DNA of 64,000 bases, taken from an uncultured Eggerthella sp. GTDB lineage: Bacteria; Actinomycetota; Coriobacteriia; Coriobacteriales; Eggerthellaceae. Below are positions 17,724 through 25,348 of the stretch, one piece after another. The stretch is taken from NCBI GenBank assembly GCA_900553605.1, contig USDX01000004.1:1-64000 (forward strand), in the 5' to 3' direction. The notes under the pieces were generated by a model. It had not been told where the DNA came from. It saw nothing but the letters and a program-made list of their open reading frames with translations, and ran no database searches. Made by a program: the position numbers and the translations under genes. Position 1 is the stretch's first letter; each line of letters begins with the position of its first letter.

Positions 17724-19163
17724 ATGACACCGCCAACAGATGCCGCCGTTTTGGGTGGCATAACCGCAGAATCGAAAGAATACTTTGAAAAGCGCTCCCT
17801 TAAGAAGGGCGCCGTAAACTGGGTACTGCTTATGAGCTTGGGCATTGCCTACGTAATATCCGGTGACTTTTCTGGATGGAACTACGGCATAGGCTACGGT
17901 GGCTGGTTCGGAATGCTTATCGCATTCTTGGTCATGGGAGCCATGTATTTGTTCATGGTGCTGGGCCTGGCTGAAATGTCTTCTGCCATGCCCGCAGCTG
18001 GTGCTGGTTATGGCTTTGCCCGCCGCGCCATGGGCAAGGTAGGTGGCGCGCTGACCGGGTTCGCCATCTTGATTGAGTATACGATTTGCCCCGTCGCCAT
18101 CTCGACGTTTATTGCTGCGTATGTGCATGCGTTGGGCCTGTTCGCCGATATTCCCTCGGTTGCCATCATCGGCCTCTTCTTTATCGTCTTCGTTGGTATT
18201 CACCTTATCGGTGTTGGCGAAGCATTGAAAATCGTATTTGGCATTACCGCTATTGCTATGATTGCCCTTATCGCTTTCGTCCTTGGTATTGCGTCTCACT
18301 TTGAAGTGGCAAATCTCTTCAACATCGCTCCTGCTGTTGATGGAGGTACGACGCTTTTGCCTTTCGGTGTTGCCGGTGTGATTTCTGCTCTCCCATTTGG
18401 CATTTGGCTGTTCCTTGCAGTTGAGGGCGTTCCCCTGGCAGCGGAAGAATCGGCAAACCCAAAGAAGGACATGCCTAAGGGCATTATCGGTGCAATGCTG
18501 ACCCTCATGGTTACGGGCGCTTTGGTTCTGTTCCTTACCGCAGGTGGTGCTGGTGCTGAGTTTGCTGGCGCTGCAGCCGCCCCGTTGGTTGACGCATTGA
18601 ACGAAGTTGGCGAAGGCCCTCTTGCGACGTTTGTAAACTACGCTGGTCTTGCTGGCCTGGTCGCTTCGTTCTTCTCGACGGTATTCAGCGGCTCCCGCCA
18701 GGCGTTCGCCCTTTCTCGCGCTGGCTATTTGCCTAAGTTCCTTTCCGTTACCGGTTCCCGCAAAACCCCGTTTGTTGCCCTGCTTGTTTTGGGTACCATC
18801 GCCTTTACCTTGGCTGCCGTAGTTCAAGACGGCGACATCCTCCTGAACATGGCAGTATTCGCCGCATGCGTTTCCTACGCAATGATGAATCTTTCCCACA
18901 TCATCTTGCGCAAGAAGGAGCCAAACATGGAGCGCGGCTTCAAGGCCCCTGGCGGAATTGCCCTTACCGGTATCTCTTTCGCTCTTTCCCTGGTGGCTAT
19001 TGTTTCGACCTTTACGGTTGATGCCTTTGCTGCAGGCTGCACCCTCGCAGTTCTTGCGGGACTGATGGTGTACTTCTTCGCTTATTCGCGAAAGCACCTG
19101 GTGGGCAATGCACCCGAAGAGGAATTTGCCGCTTTGAAGGCTGCAGAAGCTGAGCTGAGTTAG
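17724..19163 (+). CDS. Ethanolamine permease-like APC transporter
   Basis: A 479-residue, roughly 12-helix transporter of the APC superfamily. The N-terminal ISGDFSGWNYG and GGWFGMLIAF, followed by GLAEMSSAMPAAGAGYGFARRA, match the ethanolamine permease (Eat) subgroup as I know it. The helix with EGVPLAAEE is also typical. It should import ethanolamine or a similar amino-alcohol across the cytoplasmic membrane. The ATG at 17724 follows AAAAGGAGTG; a GTG at 17676 in the same frame would run through the leader hairpin and is rejected. Genes for a phospho-lyase-like enzyme and a kinase follow, and the leader carries ANTAR-like hairpins. Confidence 0.82.
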   Translation: MTPPTDAAVLGGITAESKEYFEKRSLKKGAVNWVLLMSLGIAYVISGDFSGWNYGIGYGGWFGMLIAFLVMGAMYLFMVLGLAEMSSAMPAAGAGYGFARRAMGKVGGALTGFAILIEYTICPVAISTFIAAYVHALGLFADIPSVAIIGLFFIVFVGIHLIGVGEALKIVFGITAIAMIALIAFVLGIASHFEVANLFNIAPAVDGGTTLLPFGVAGVISALPFGIWLFLAVEGVPLAAEESANPKKDMPKGIIGAMLTLMVTGALVLFLTAGGAGAEFAGAAAAPLVDALNEVGEGPLATFVNYAGLAGLVASFFSTVFSGSRQAFALSRAGYLPKFLSVTGSRKTPFVALLVLGTIAFTLAAVVQDGDILLNMAVFAACVSYAMMNLSHIILRKKEPNMERGFKAPGGIALTGISFALSLVAIVSTFTVDAFAAGCTLAVLAGLMVYFFAYSRKHLVGNAPEEEFAALKAAEAELS

Positions 19164-19168
19164 ACCGT

Positions 19169-19198
19169 TGCCGCAGGGGCGGTTTGACCCCTGCGGCA
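19169..19198 (+). other. Intercistronic hairpin after permease gene
   Basis: TGCCGCAGGGG (19169-19179) pairs with CCCCTGCGGCA (19188-19198), 11 bp without a T-run. A small hairpin, TTCCCT (19203-19208) with AGGGAA (19215-19220), follows and touches the next ribosome-binding site. This probably affects mRNA stability or partial attenuation and is not a full stop. Confidence 0.5.
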
Positions 19199-19230
19199 CG
19201 TATTCCCTGCTGTGAGGGAAAGGAGATGCT

Positions 19231-19914
19231 GTGATTGATTCGGTGATTTTCGATTGCGACGGAACGCTGCTTGACTCGATGCCCGCATGGCATGCACTGC
19301 AGGAGCGATTTGCCCAAAAGGCAGGAATTGCCCTCAACCCTATGCAATTGGTTCGTTTGAATGCGAACACTCTTCCCGAAACAGCAGCCTTTTTCCATCG
19401 GGAATGCGGTTTGGGCGGTTCGGTCGAAGAGGTTCTGGATGATGCCCACCAGATCCTTCTTAGCGAATATCGCGACAACGTTCTGGCCCGAAACGGCGCG
19501 GTGGAACTTGTCCGCCGCCTGAGCGACGACGGAGTGAAGCTTGCGGTTGCCTCGTCAAGCCCTGTCGACTTCCTTCAAGCGGGCTTGGAGAGAGCGGGCA
19601 TGTTCGACCTGTTCGATGTGGTTGCCTCTGCGGAAGGCGAGGGCAGGACGAAGAGCGACCCCCAGTTCAGCGCAAGCGTCGCCTTCAGGCTTGGCGCAAA
19701 TCCCGCCAACAGCTGGTGTGTTGACGATTCGGCGTATGCATTGGGCGCAATGGCGCAGGCGGGTTTTATGACTTTGGGTATCTACGACTCCGATAACGCA
19801 GGAACGAAAGAAGATCTGCGTGAAGCAGCCGATGGCTTCATAAACGGTTTCGAAGAATTGGATTACGAGTGCTTTGTGCGCGGTTGGAAAAGAGAGAGCG
19901 TTGCCATCCGTTAA
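19231..19914 (+). CDS. HAD-superfamily hydrolase (phosphatase/mutase type)
   Basis: A 227-residue haloacid dehalogenase-fold protein. Motif I is FDCDGTLLDSM with the nucleophile and acid Asp (D8, D10). A helical cap follows at about 20-85, then motif II AVASSS, a Lys in RTKSDP, and the acidic motif in WCVDDSAYAL. It resembles beta-phosphoglucomutase-like phosphatases. The start is a GTG after GGGAAAGGAG; a nearby ATG (19226) runs into a stop at once. It stands between the permease and the PLP enzyme and so may dephosphorylate a pathway intermediate, but its substrate cannot be read. Confidence 0.82.
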   Translation: MIDSVIFDCDGTLLDSMPAWHALQERFAQKAGIALNPMQLVRLNANTLPETAAFFHRECGLGGSVEEVLDDAHQILLSEYRDNVLARNGAVELVRRLSDDGVKLAVASSSPVDFLQAGLERAGMFDLFDVVASAEGEGRTKSDPQFSASVAFRLGANPANSWCVDDSAYALGAMAQAGFMTLGIYDSDNAGTKEDLREAADGFINGFEELDYECFVRGWKRESVAIR

Positions 19915-19971
19915 GGGAGGCAAGTGGAAGAGCCAGCACAGGGCTGAATCGACTTAAGTGAGAGGAAGAAA

Positions 19972-21315
19972 ATGGGTTGCAAGAGTGAAGACGTTGGCAT
20001 CCTTGAATCTAATAGCTTCAACGTTGCCAATATTGATTCTTTGGAAGGTGATTTGAAGAGCCTGGTTGAACGCCGAGCGGTGCTGGGCCCTTGTTATCGC
20101 CTGTTTTACCAGAAGCCATTGCATTTGGTGCGCGGTAAGGGAACGCGCCTGTTCGACGCCGACGGCACCGAATACCTTGATATGTATAACAACATTCCCT
20201 CGATGGGCCATAGCAATCCGGCAATCACCGAAGCGGTTACTGATCAGCTGCAGCTGCTGAATACGCATACTCGTTATGTGCATGAGAATATCCTGGACTA
20301 TGCCGAGGACTTGCTTTCAACCATGCCTGAGGAAATCGATCGCGTGATGTTTATGTGCTCGGGCTCGGAGGCCAATGACCTGGCGGTACGCTGCGCTCAG
20401 CTTTACACGGGCGGCGAGGGAATCATCGTTACCGGCGAAGCGTATCACGGAAATACCGCCTTGATCTCCGGTCTTTCCCCTTCAATTGGCAAAAGTGTTG
20501 CCATGAGCCAAACCATGCGCATGATTCCTTCCCCTGATACATTCAGGCTGGAAGTTGACGATTTGGGTACATGGATGTGCGAGCAGATTTCCATCCAGAT
20601 TCAGGACATGCGTCGCCACGGCATCAAGTTTGCTGGCGTGTTGTTCGATGGCATCTTTTCCTCCGACGGCGTTATTCCCGGTACGCCAGGCTTCCTGAAG
20701 CCGGTGGTCGATTTGGTTCACAAAGAAGGCGGCGTGTACATTGCCGATGAAGTGCAGCCAGGGTTCTGCCGTACCGGCGATGCCTTCTGGGGCTTTGCGC
20801 GCCATGATATTGTTCCCGATATCGTAACCATGGGTAAGCCCATGGCGAATGGCATTCCTTGCTCTGCCATGGCCATAAAGAGCGAGGTTCTCGATGCGTT
20901 TGCGCAGGACAACCCCTATTTCAATACGTTTGCTGGAAATCCTGTTTCCATGGCTGCGGCCCAGGCGGTTCTTAACTATATCCGAGAAAACGACATCTTG
21001 GAGCATACCCGCATCATGGGTGAAAAGCTTCGCGCTGCTGTGAGCGACATTGCAACGCGTCATCCCCAGCTTGCCGATGTACGTGGCGCTGGCTTGTTCA
21101 CTGGTGTGGAAGTGGTCCGCCCAGGCACAAAGGAAGCCGATCGGCCTTTCGCCGTTTCCCTTATCGAAAAGCTGCGTGAAAACCATGTGCTTATTTCCCT
21201 GTGCGGTCCTTACGGCAACGTGCTGAAGGTCCGTCCGCCGCTGGTGTTTGACGACTCCGATCTCGATATGTTCGCAAGCGCCCTGGAAGCCTCGTTTTCT
21301 CAGCTTGAGGTTTAG
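19972..21315 (+). CDS. Class III PLP enzyme, ethanolamine-phosphate phospho-lyase-like
   Basis: A 447-residue fold-type I PLP enzyme. Seen: CSGSEANDLAVRCA (phosphate-binding), GEAYHGNTALI, IADEVQPGF with the ring-binding Asp, and the Schiff-base Lys K289 in TMGKPMANG. The region YLDMYNNIPSMGHSNP followed by LLNTHTRYVHENILDYAEDL strongly resembles ethanolamine-phosphate phospho-lyase and phosphohydroxylysine phospho-lyase more than ordinary transaminases. The expected reaction is phosphoethanolamine to acetaldehyde, ammonia and phosphate. With an ethanolamine-type permease before it and a kinase after it, this completes a phosphorylation-dependent route. A 4-aminobutyrate-type transaminase is the alternative. 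Confidence 0.8.
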   Translation: MGCKSEDVGILESNSFNVANIDSLEGDLKSLVERRAVLGPCYRLFYQKPLHLVRGKGTRLFDADGTEYLDMYNNIPSMGHSNPAITEAVTDQLQLLNTHTRYVHENILDYAEDLLSTMPEEIDRVMFMCSGSEANDLAVRCAQLYTGGEGIIVTGEAYHGNTALISGLSPSIGKSVAMSQTMRMIPSPDTFRLEVDDLGTWMCEQISIQIQDMRRHGIKFAGVLFDGIFSSDGVIPGTPGFLKPVVDLVHKEGGVYIADEVQPGFCRTGDAFWGFARHDIVPDIVTMGKPMANGIPCSAMAIKSEVLDAFAQDNPYFNTFAGNPVSMAAAQAVLNYIRENDILEHTRIMGEKLRAAVSDIATRHPQLADVRGAGLFTGVEVVRPGTKEADRPFAVSLIEKLRENHVLISLCGPYGNVLKVRPPLVFDDSDLDMFASALEASFSQLEV

Positions 21316-21364
21316 TGCATGATGTCTGCCCTGTTTTGGTGGGCGAATTGGAAAGGATGCCCTC

Positions 21365-22360
21365 ATGGCTAATAATTTTGAGAACCCCGAAGTATTTATG
21401 GAAGTGGCAAAAGCCGCAGCTGAACACTATGCCGATTCATGTGCGGTGAAGCTCCTTGCGTTTTCCGAGAATGCTACGTATTTGGTGTACGACCCCGCAA
21501 CCGATGAAAAGCTGTTTGTGCTACGCGTGGGACGCCCTGGCTATCATACGCGCGAAGAATACGAAAGCGAGATAAGCTGGCTTCGCCAGATCAACGACTA
21601 TACACCGCTTAAGGTTGCCAATCCCATTCCCGCAACCGATGGGTCCTATATCCAGGAGATTGAAAAGGACGGGGTAACGTACTTCTGTGTAGCGACTGAG
21701 TTTTTGACGGGCGAAACACTGGAACACGATAACTCTCCAGAAGCGGCTCCTGCCCATTTTCGAACGCTGGGAAAAACGACGGCCTACCTGCATCGCCAAA
21801 CCGAGATTTGGAACGGCACCAAAGATATCAAGCGCTTTCATTGGGACTACGAGAACATGATTGGCGAAAATGCCGTTTGGGGCAATTGGCGCGATTACCC
21901 CGATCTGTACCCAGAGGCGGAAGCGAAGATCGAACGCTGCTGCCAGATCATCGAAGCGCGATTGGAGCGCTATGGCAAAACCGATCTGAACTATGGCGTG
22001 ATTCATGCCGACCTACGCGATACCAACATCCTGGTTGATGGCGATGTGATCAAGGTTATCGACTTTGACGATTTCGGTTTCGGCTGGCATCTGCACGATC
22101 TGGCAGGCGCGCTGACCTTCATCGAGGATAGGGAAGACGTTCCTGATTTGGTGAATGCTTGGCTTGATGGATATCGCAAGGTTCTTCCCTTTACTGATAC
22201 CGATTTCGTGGAAATCGACACGTTCATTTTGCAGCGCCGTATCCAGATGATGGCTTGGATGGGAAGTCATCAGGATTCCACCCCTGTTCAGGGATATATG
22301 CAGGGGTACATGGAAGGCACCATGAATTTGGTGGAGCGCTACCTGCGTCTTTTTGGTTAA
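21365..22360 (+). CDS. APH-fold small-molecule kinase (ethanolamine kinase candidate)
   Basis: A 331-residue aminoglycoside-phosphotransferase/choline-kinase-fold protein. The catalytic loop is VIHADLRDTNIL (D216, N221) and the metal-binding motif is VIDFDDFGFG (D233). The nucleotide-binding lobe includes FVLRVGRP. Its neighbours are a phospho-lyase-like enzyme and an ethanolamine-type permease, so phosphorylation of ethanolamine is the likeliest job. In animals the equivalent pairing also occurs as hydroxylysine kinase with phosphohydroxylysine lyase, which is the main alternative. The ATG follows GAAAGGATG. A homoserine-kinase-like or stress-kinase (SrkA) role is less likely in this setting. 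Confidence 0.75.
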   Translation: MANNFENPEVFMEVAKAAAEHYADSCAVKLLAFSENATYLVYDPATDEKLFVLRVGRPGYHTREEYESEISWLRQINDYTPLKVANPIPATDGSYIQEIEKDGVTYFCVATEFLTGETLEHDNSPEAAPAHFRTLGKTTAYLHRQTEIWNGTKDIKRFHWDYENMIGENAVWGNWRDYPDLYPEAEAKIERCCQIIEARLERYGKTDLNYGVIHADLRDTNILVDGDVIKVIDFDDFGFGWHLHDLAGALTFIEDREDVPDLVNAWLDGYRKVLPFTDTDFVEIDTFILQRRIQMMAWMGSHQDSTPVQGYMQGYMEGTMNLVERYLRLFG

Positions 22361-22475
22361 AGCGCAGGCCACGTGGCTGGATTGACTTCTGCCGTCTTTC
22401 AGCACCGAGGATATCCCCCGAAGGCTCTACCGCTTTGCGGCTTACCAATTTACGTGAACGAAAGAGAGAACACTT

Positions 22476-22817
22476 ATGAAGGAAATAGAGATCATCATCA
22501 ACGGCGACAAACTTGAGCGAGTAAAGCGCATCCTGTCCGCCTTCAGCAAGAACGGCATTTTCGTGAGCCAGGGTTTTGGCTATGGCCATCAGCAAGGCTA
22601 TCATCAGGTGTACACGCGTGATGACAACCGTGGCGTGAACATGCTCCCCAAGGTTTCGGTCCGCACCGTAGTAGCGGATGACTTGGTTGACCCGATTGTG
22701 AACGAGATGGTTTCGAGCATGGGCAACGCAACCTTTGGAGATGGCAAGATCTTCATAAAAGACGTTGCCGAGGCAATTCGCGTGCGAACCGGCGAGGTGG
22801 GCGATGCGGCTCTGTAG
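22476..22817 (+). CDS. PII-family nitrogen-signal protein with atypical T-loop
   Basis: A 113-residue PII protein. Seen: KLERVKRILSAF, the end of the body before the T-loop GFGYGHQQG, LPKVSVRTVVADDLVD after it, and the C-terminal GDGKIFIKDVAEAIRVRTGE, which is the nucleotide-binding signature. The T-loop reads VYTRDDNRGVNMLPK: Tyr46 of E. coli GlnB is retained, but the uridylylated Tyr51 is absent and the loop is one residue longer. It should therefore bind ATP/ADP/2-oxoglutarate without UTase control. It follows the kinase by 115 bases and ends at a strong terminator, so it looks like the last gene of the ammonia-releasing module. Confidence 0.85.
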   Translation: MKEIEIIINGDKLERVKRILSAFSKNGIFVSQGFGYGHQQGYHQVYTRDDNRGVNMLPKVSVRTVVADDLVDPIVNEMVSSMGNATFGDGKIFIKDVAEAIRVRTGEVGDAAL

Positions 22818-22852
22818 CGGAGAGCCCGACGGTTTAAGTCCTAAATGCTGCG

Positions 22853-22896
22853 AAGCGGCTCTGCCCGCCTGGTTTCAGGAGGGCAGAGCCGCTTTT
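22853..22896 (+). terminator. Terminator after PII gene
   Basis: A 14-bp perfect stem, AAGCGGCTCTGCCC (22853-22866) with GGGCAGAGCCGCTT (22881-22894), followed by TTGTG. Confidence 0.85.
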
Positions 22897-23257
22897 GTGT
22901 TGGGGGCTTGCAGGGAAAACGAACGTGGCGGTACCGCGCTCAGTGGTTTTGCACTCGGGTTGTTCCTGTAGTTTCGTCAACCTTAATTCTTCGATTGGAT
23001 ACGGAATTCGGACAAGCTTGCGCAAGCCCTGGCGGGCCGCGACAACCCTTATGGGTTCCATCGGCGGCCCTCTCCTGTGCGCGCGGGCATCCATCGATGT
23101 GGAAGTCGATTACGCGGTTCGTTCGGTCTTGCGGATCATTCGGCCCTGTGAGGCTCGAGCCTTATGGATCGCGTTCTGGGTCGCGCCACGGGCGATGATG
23201 CGGAAGTATTACAGACTTTGCGCGGTGTCACACAAGAGTCGCAAACCACAAAAGGCG
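22897..23257. other. Intergenic region, nothing convincing
   Basis: About 360 bases between the PII terminator and the 3' end of the minus-strand membrane protein gene. A reading frame runs through on the plus strand but has no family features and continues antisense through the next two genes. I see only a small AACCC/GGGTT hairpin near 23044. Confidence 0.4.
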
Positions 23258-23575
23258 TTAGGCTGCAGACCTACGCAAAGAATTGTGCAGGGTGCCTTTC
23301 GGATCTTTGATAAGCAGATAAAACGCCCACGCGACAAGACCCGCAACAACGACCACGCCACCCAAGATGGCATCGTTGAGCATGGCAGTAGTGTCGGCGA
23401 TTTCGATGAACGCTTCACCTTCAGCGAGGCATGCGATGCCGTCGACGATCCACATGAGCCCCGCGCCCCAATACATAAGGGCGAGCACCCCGATTTTCAT
23501 GGTGCTTTTTGGGCCGGCAGCATACCACGCGATGGTAGCGATTGCAGCGGCGAGCAAGGTAATGACGAGTGTCAT
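23258..23575 (-). CDS. Small membrane protein, unrecognised
   Basis: A 105-residue hydrophobic protein with about three membrane helices: residues 2-20, 28-48 and 68-90. A Lys/Pro-rich C-terminal tail faces one side. I do not recognise the family. Its ATG directly follows the stop codon of the larger membrane protein gene at 23576, so the two are almost certainly co-translated and may form one complex. No ligand-binding or catalytic motif is visible. Confidence 0.7.
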   Translation of the reverse strand: MTLVITLLAAAIATIAWYAAGPKSTMKIGVLALMYWGAGLMWIVDGIACLAEGEAFIEIADTTAMLNDAILGGVVVVAGLVAWAFYLLIKDPKGTLHNSLRRSAA

Positions 23576-23986
23576 CTAGGCCTCCTTTGCCGCGGTGACG
23601 GGTTTTGCTTTCACGGCCGTATCGGCAACGAAAGTTGCGATGAACCACACGAGCGTGACCAGAAGGGCCATGCCAACGCCGATGGTCGCCATCTCATGAA
23701 GCATGGCAGGGATTTCCGAAGGGTCGTTCATGGCGGTGAGGAAAGGCGGGAAAGGGACGACTTCGCCGTGCCACATGTGCTCTATACACAGCAGAATTAC
23801 GCCGCCCCATAGCATGTTGAGCAGCCATCCAATTTTGCGGGTCCAGCAGATGCCACCTTCGGTGGGGTCGGTGAGCTGGTTCCCGTGTTCGTCGACGATG
23901 CCCTGCTCCATTTCCTTCTTCTTGACTACTGCGCGAACTGCGGTGCCGATAATGGCTTCGCCGCCACCAACGAGAAAACACGCCAT
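23576..23986 (-). CDS. Membrane protein, unrecognised, first of a pair
   Basis: A 136-residue protein beginning MACFLVGGGEAIIGTAVRAV, with a polar segment KKKEMEQGIVDEHGNQL, a membrane helix around residues 50-68 (IGWLLNMLWGGVILLCIEHMWH) and another at 98-120. The start follows GGAGGTTT. The Gly-rich first helix and the acidic/His-containing periplasmic loop do not identify a family for me. It is transcribed with the gene at 23258 and is divergent from the ArsC-like gene. Confidence 0.7.
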   Translation of the reverse strand: MACFLVGGGEAIIGTAVRAVVKKKEMEQGIVDEHGNQLTDPTEGGICWTRKIGWLLNMLWGGVILLCIEHMWHGEVVPFPPFLTAMNDPSEIPAMLHEMATIGVGMALLVTLVWFIATFVADTAVKAKPVTAAKEA

Positions 23987-24260
23987 TTGAAACCTCCAAA
24001 CTTCTATGGATACGGTGTTACGAAACTATATCCCGTAACAACGGGAATATTAGCACTTTCATCAGGCAGTGTGAAGAGCTCTGAAATAGTAATACCAGAA
24101 TAGTCGTGGTTGACTCAGGGGTGTTGCATTTTTGGCATGGTGAGTTAACCTGCCCGAGCTTGGCGCGATTGAGCTTGGGCGCGGTGTTCGCGTTTTGTGG
24201 TGGCAACTGCGCTAGAATCCAAAGCGGTATTTTCGGAAAACGAAAGGGCGGACTTACTTC

Positions 24261-24629
24261 ATGAGCGTGCTGTTTTTGGAATATCCAAAATGTTCCACCT
24301 GCAAAAAGGCCAAGAAGTGGCTTGACGAGCATGGCGTGGAATACTGCGATCGTGACATCACGACTAAGAACCCCACGGCGGCCGAGCTCGCGGAATGGCA
24401 TGCGCGTTCGGGATTGCCGTTGCGCCGTCTCTTCAATACGTCTGGCATGAAGTATCGCGAGCTTGGCATTAAAGCGAGGCTCGATGCCGGTATGAGCGAC
24501 GCCGAGTGCTTCGATTTGCTTGCGACCGACGGCATGCTCGTGAAACGTCCGCTGCTTGTGGGCGACGATTTTGTGATTCCTGGTTTCAGAGAACAGACGT
24601 GGGCAGAGGCGCTGGGGTTGAGCCTGTAA
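24261..24629 (+). CDS. ArsC/Spx-family thioredoxin-fold protein
   Basis: A 122-residue protein of the ArsC/Spx/YffB family. Seen: a CxxC pair, C11 and C14, in YPKCSTCKKAKKWL, then YCDRDITTKNPT and the family's C-terminal LVKRPLLV motif with the conserved Arg. The length is normal. Members include glutathione- or thioredoxin-dependent arsenate reductases, RNA-polymerase-binding Spx and several of unknown role. CxxC favours a redox role, but without arsenic genes nearby arsenate reduction cannot be claimed. It has its own short promoter region and runs convergent to the ANTAR regulator gene. Confidence 0.85.
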   Translation: MSVLFLEYPKCSTCKKAKKWLDEHGVEYCDRDITTKNPTAAELAEWHARSGLPLRRLFNTSGMKYRELGIKARLDAGMSDAECFDLLATDGMLVKRPLLVGDDFVIPGFREQTWAEALGLSL

Positions 24630-24642
24630 GGTGAGCTTTTTC

Positions 24643-24795
24643 TTAGCCTATGGTGTTGGGCTTGGCAGCCGGCTCCGAGTCTGGGTCGAGCTTGCTTTCG
24701 TGCTGGGTGAGAAGGTCGTATAGGTTAACGGACAATCCTTTGTTGCCGGAGCGCGATAGTTCTAGAGCCTCTATACGGCTAATGGCTTGCTTCGT
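24643..24795 (-). other. Out-of-frame coding-like tail behind the ANTAR gene
   Basis: Directly behind the stop of the response regulator the minus strand keeps a different open frame, with SRIEALELSRSGNKG then LSVNLYDLLTQHESKL, up to a TAA at 24643-24645. Its composition is protein-like and helical, but it has no ATG/GTG/TTG start. It may be a frame-shifted former C-terminal extension of the regulator or chance. Confidence 0.25.
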
Positions 24796-25348
24796 AGCCC
24801 AAGATAATTGCTTCGGCAACTTCCGCTAGAGGCTTGCGCGTGTTCATAGAGATCTTCCGCATGCGGCCGAAGGCTTCTTCTTCTGTTGCTCCCGCTTCGA
24901 TGAGCAGGCATTTTGCTTTGTCGACAAGACGTCGCGATTCCATACGTGCTTTTAGCCGATCAAGCTCACCGTGCAGCTGCTCTTCTTGCTTGAAACGGCT
25001 GGTGGCAACCTCGATGGCGGCAACCAGATCCTTTTCGGCGAAAGGCTTCGTCACATAGCCGAATACGCCCATCTTGGATGCTTCTTTGATCTTGTCCTTC
25101 TGCGCGTAAGCGGTAACCATCACAACGGGGCATAGCTGCGCCTGCGCGATTTCCTGAGCTGCTGCGAATCCATCATCGCCATCCATATGAGCGTCCATAA
25201 GCGCGCAATCGGGCGCAAAGGCGAATGCCTTTTGAACCGCTTCGCGTCCGCTGCGTGCCTCTGCGACAACTTCGTAGCCCAGATCTTGAAGGGTTTCCTT
25301 CAAGTCCATGCGGATGATTGCTTCGTCTTCTGCTATCAGGAGCTTCAT
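24779..25348 (-). CDS. ANTAR-domain response regulator
   Basis: A 189-residue two-domain regulator. The receiver (about 1-118) has the acidic pair in LIAEDEA, phospho-acceptor D52 in LMDAHMDGDDG, Thr in VVMVTAYA and Lys in YVTKPF. A short coiled linker precedes the ANTAR RNA-binding domain (about 130-185), with RRLVDKAKCLLIEAGATEEEA split here as RRLVDKAKCLLIEAG / ATEEEAF and ending MNTRKPLAEVAEAIIL. Proteins of this design (EutV, PdtaR, NasR) bind paired RNA hairpins and prevent early termination. The start overlaps the kinase stop by four bases. Candidate RNA target: 17557-17659. Confidence 0.93.
   Translation of the reverse strand: MKLLIAEDEAIIRMDLKETLQDLGYEVVAEARSGREAVQKAFAFAPDCALMDAHMDGDDGFAAAQEIAQAQLCPVVMVTAYAQKDKIKEASKMGVFGYVTKPFAEKDLVAAIEVATSRFKQEEQLHGELDRLKARMESRRLVDKAKCLLIEAGATEEEAFGRMRKISMNTRKPLAEVAEAIILGYEASH

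Noticed and set aside
22895..23812. 305-codon plus-strand frame
   Set aside because: Most of it is antisense to the two small membrane protein genes; the unique first part has no protein-like features.
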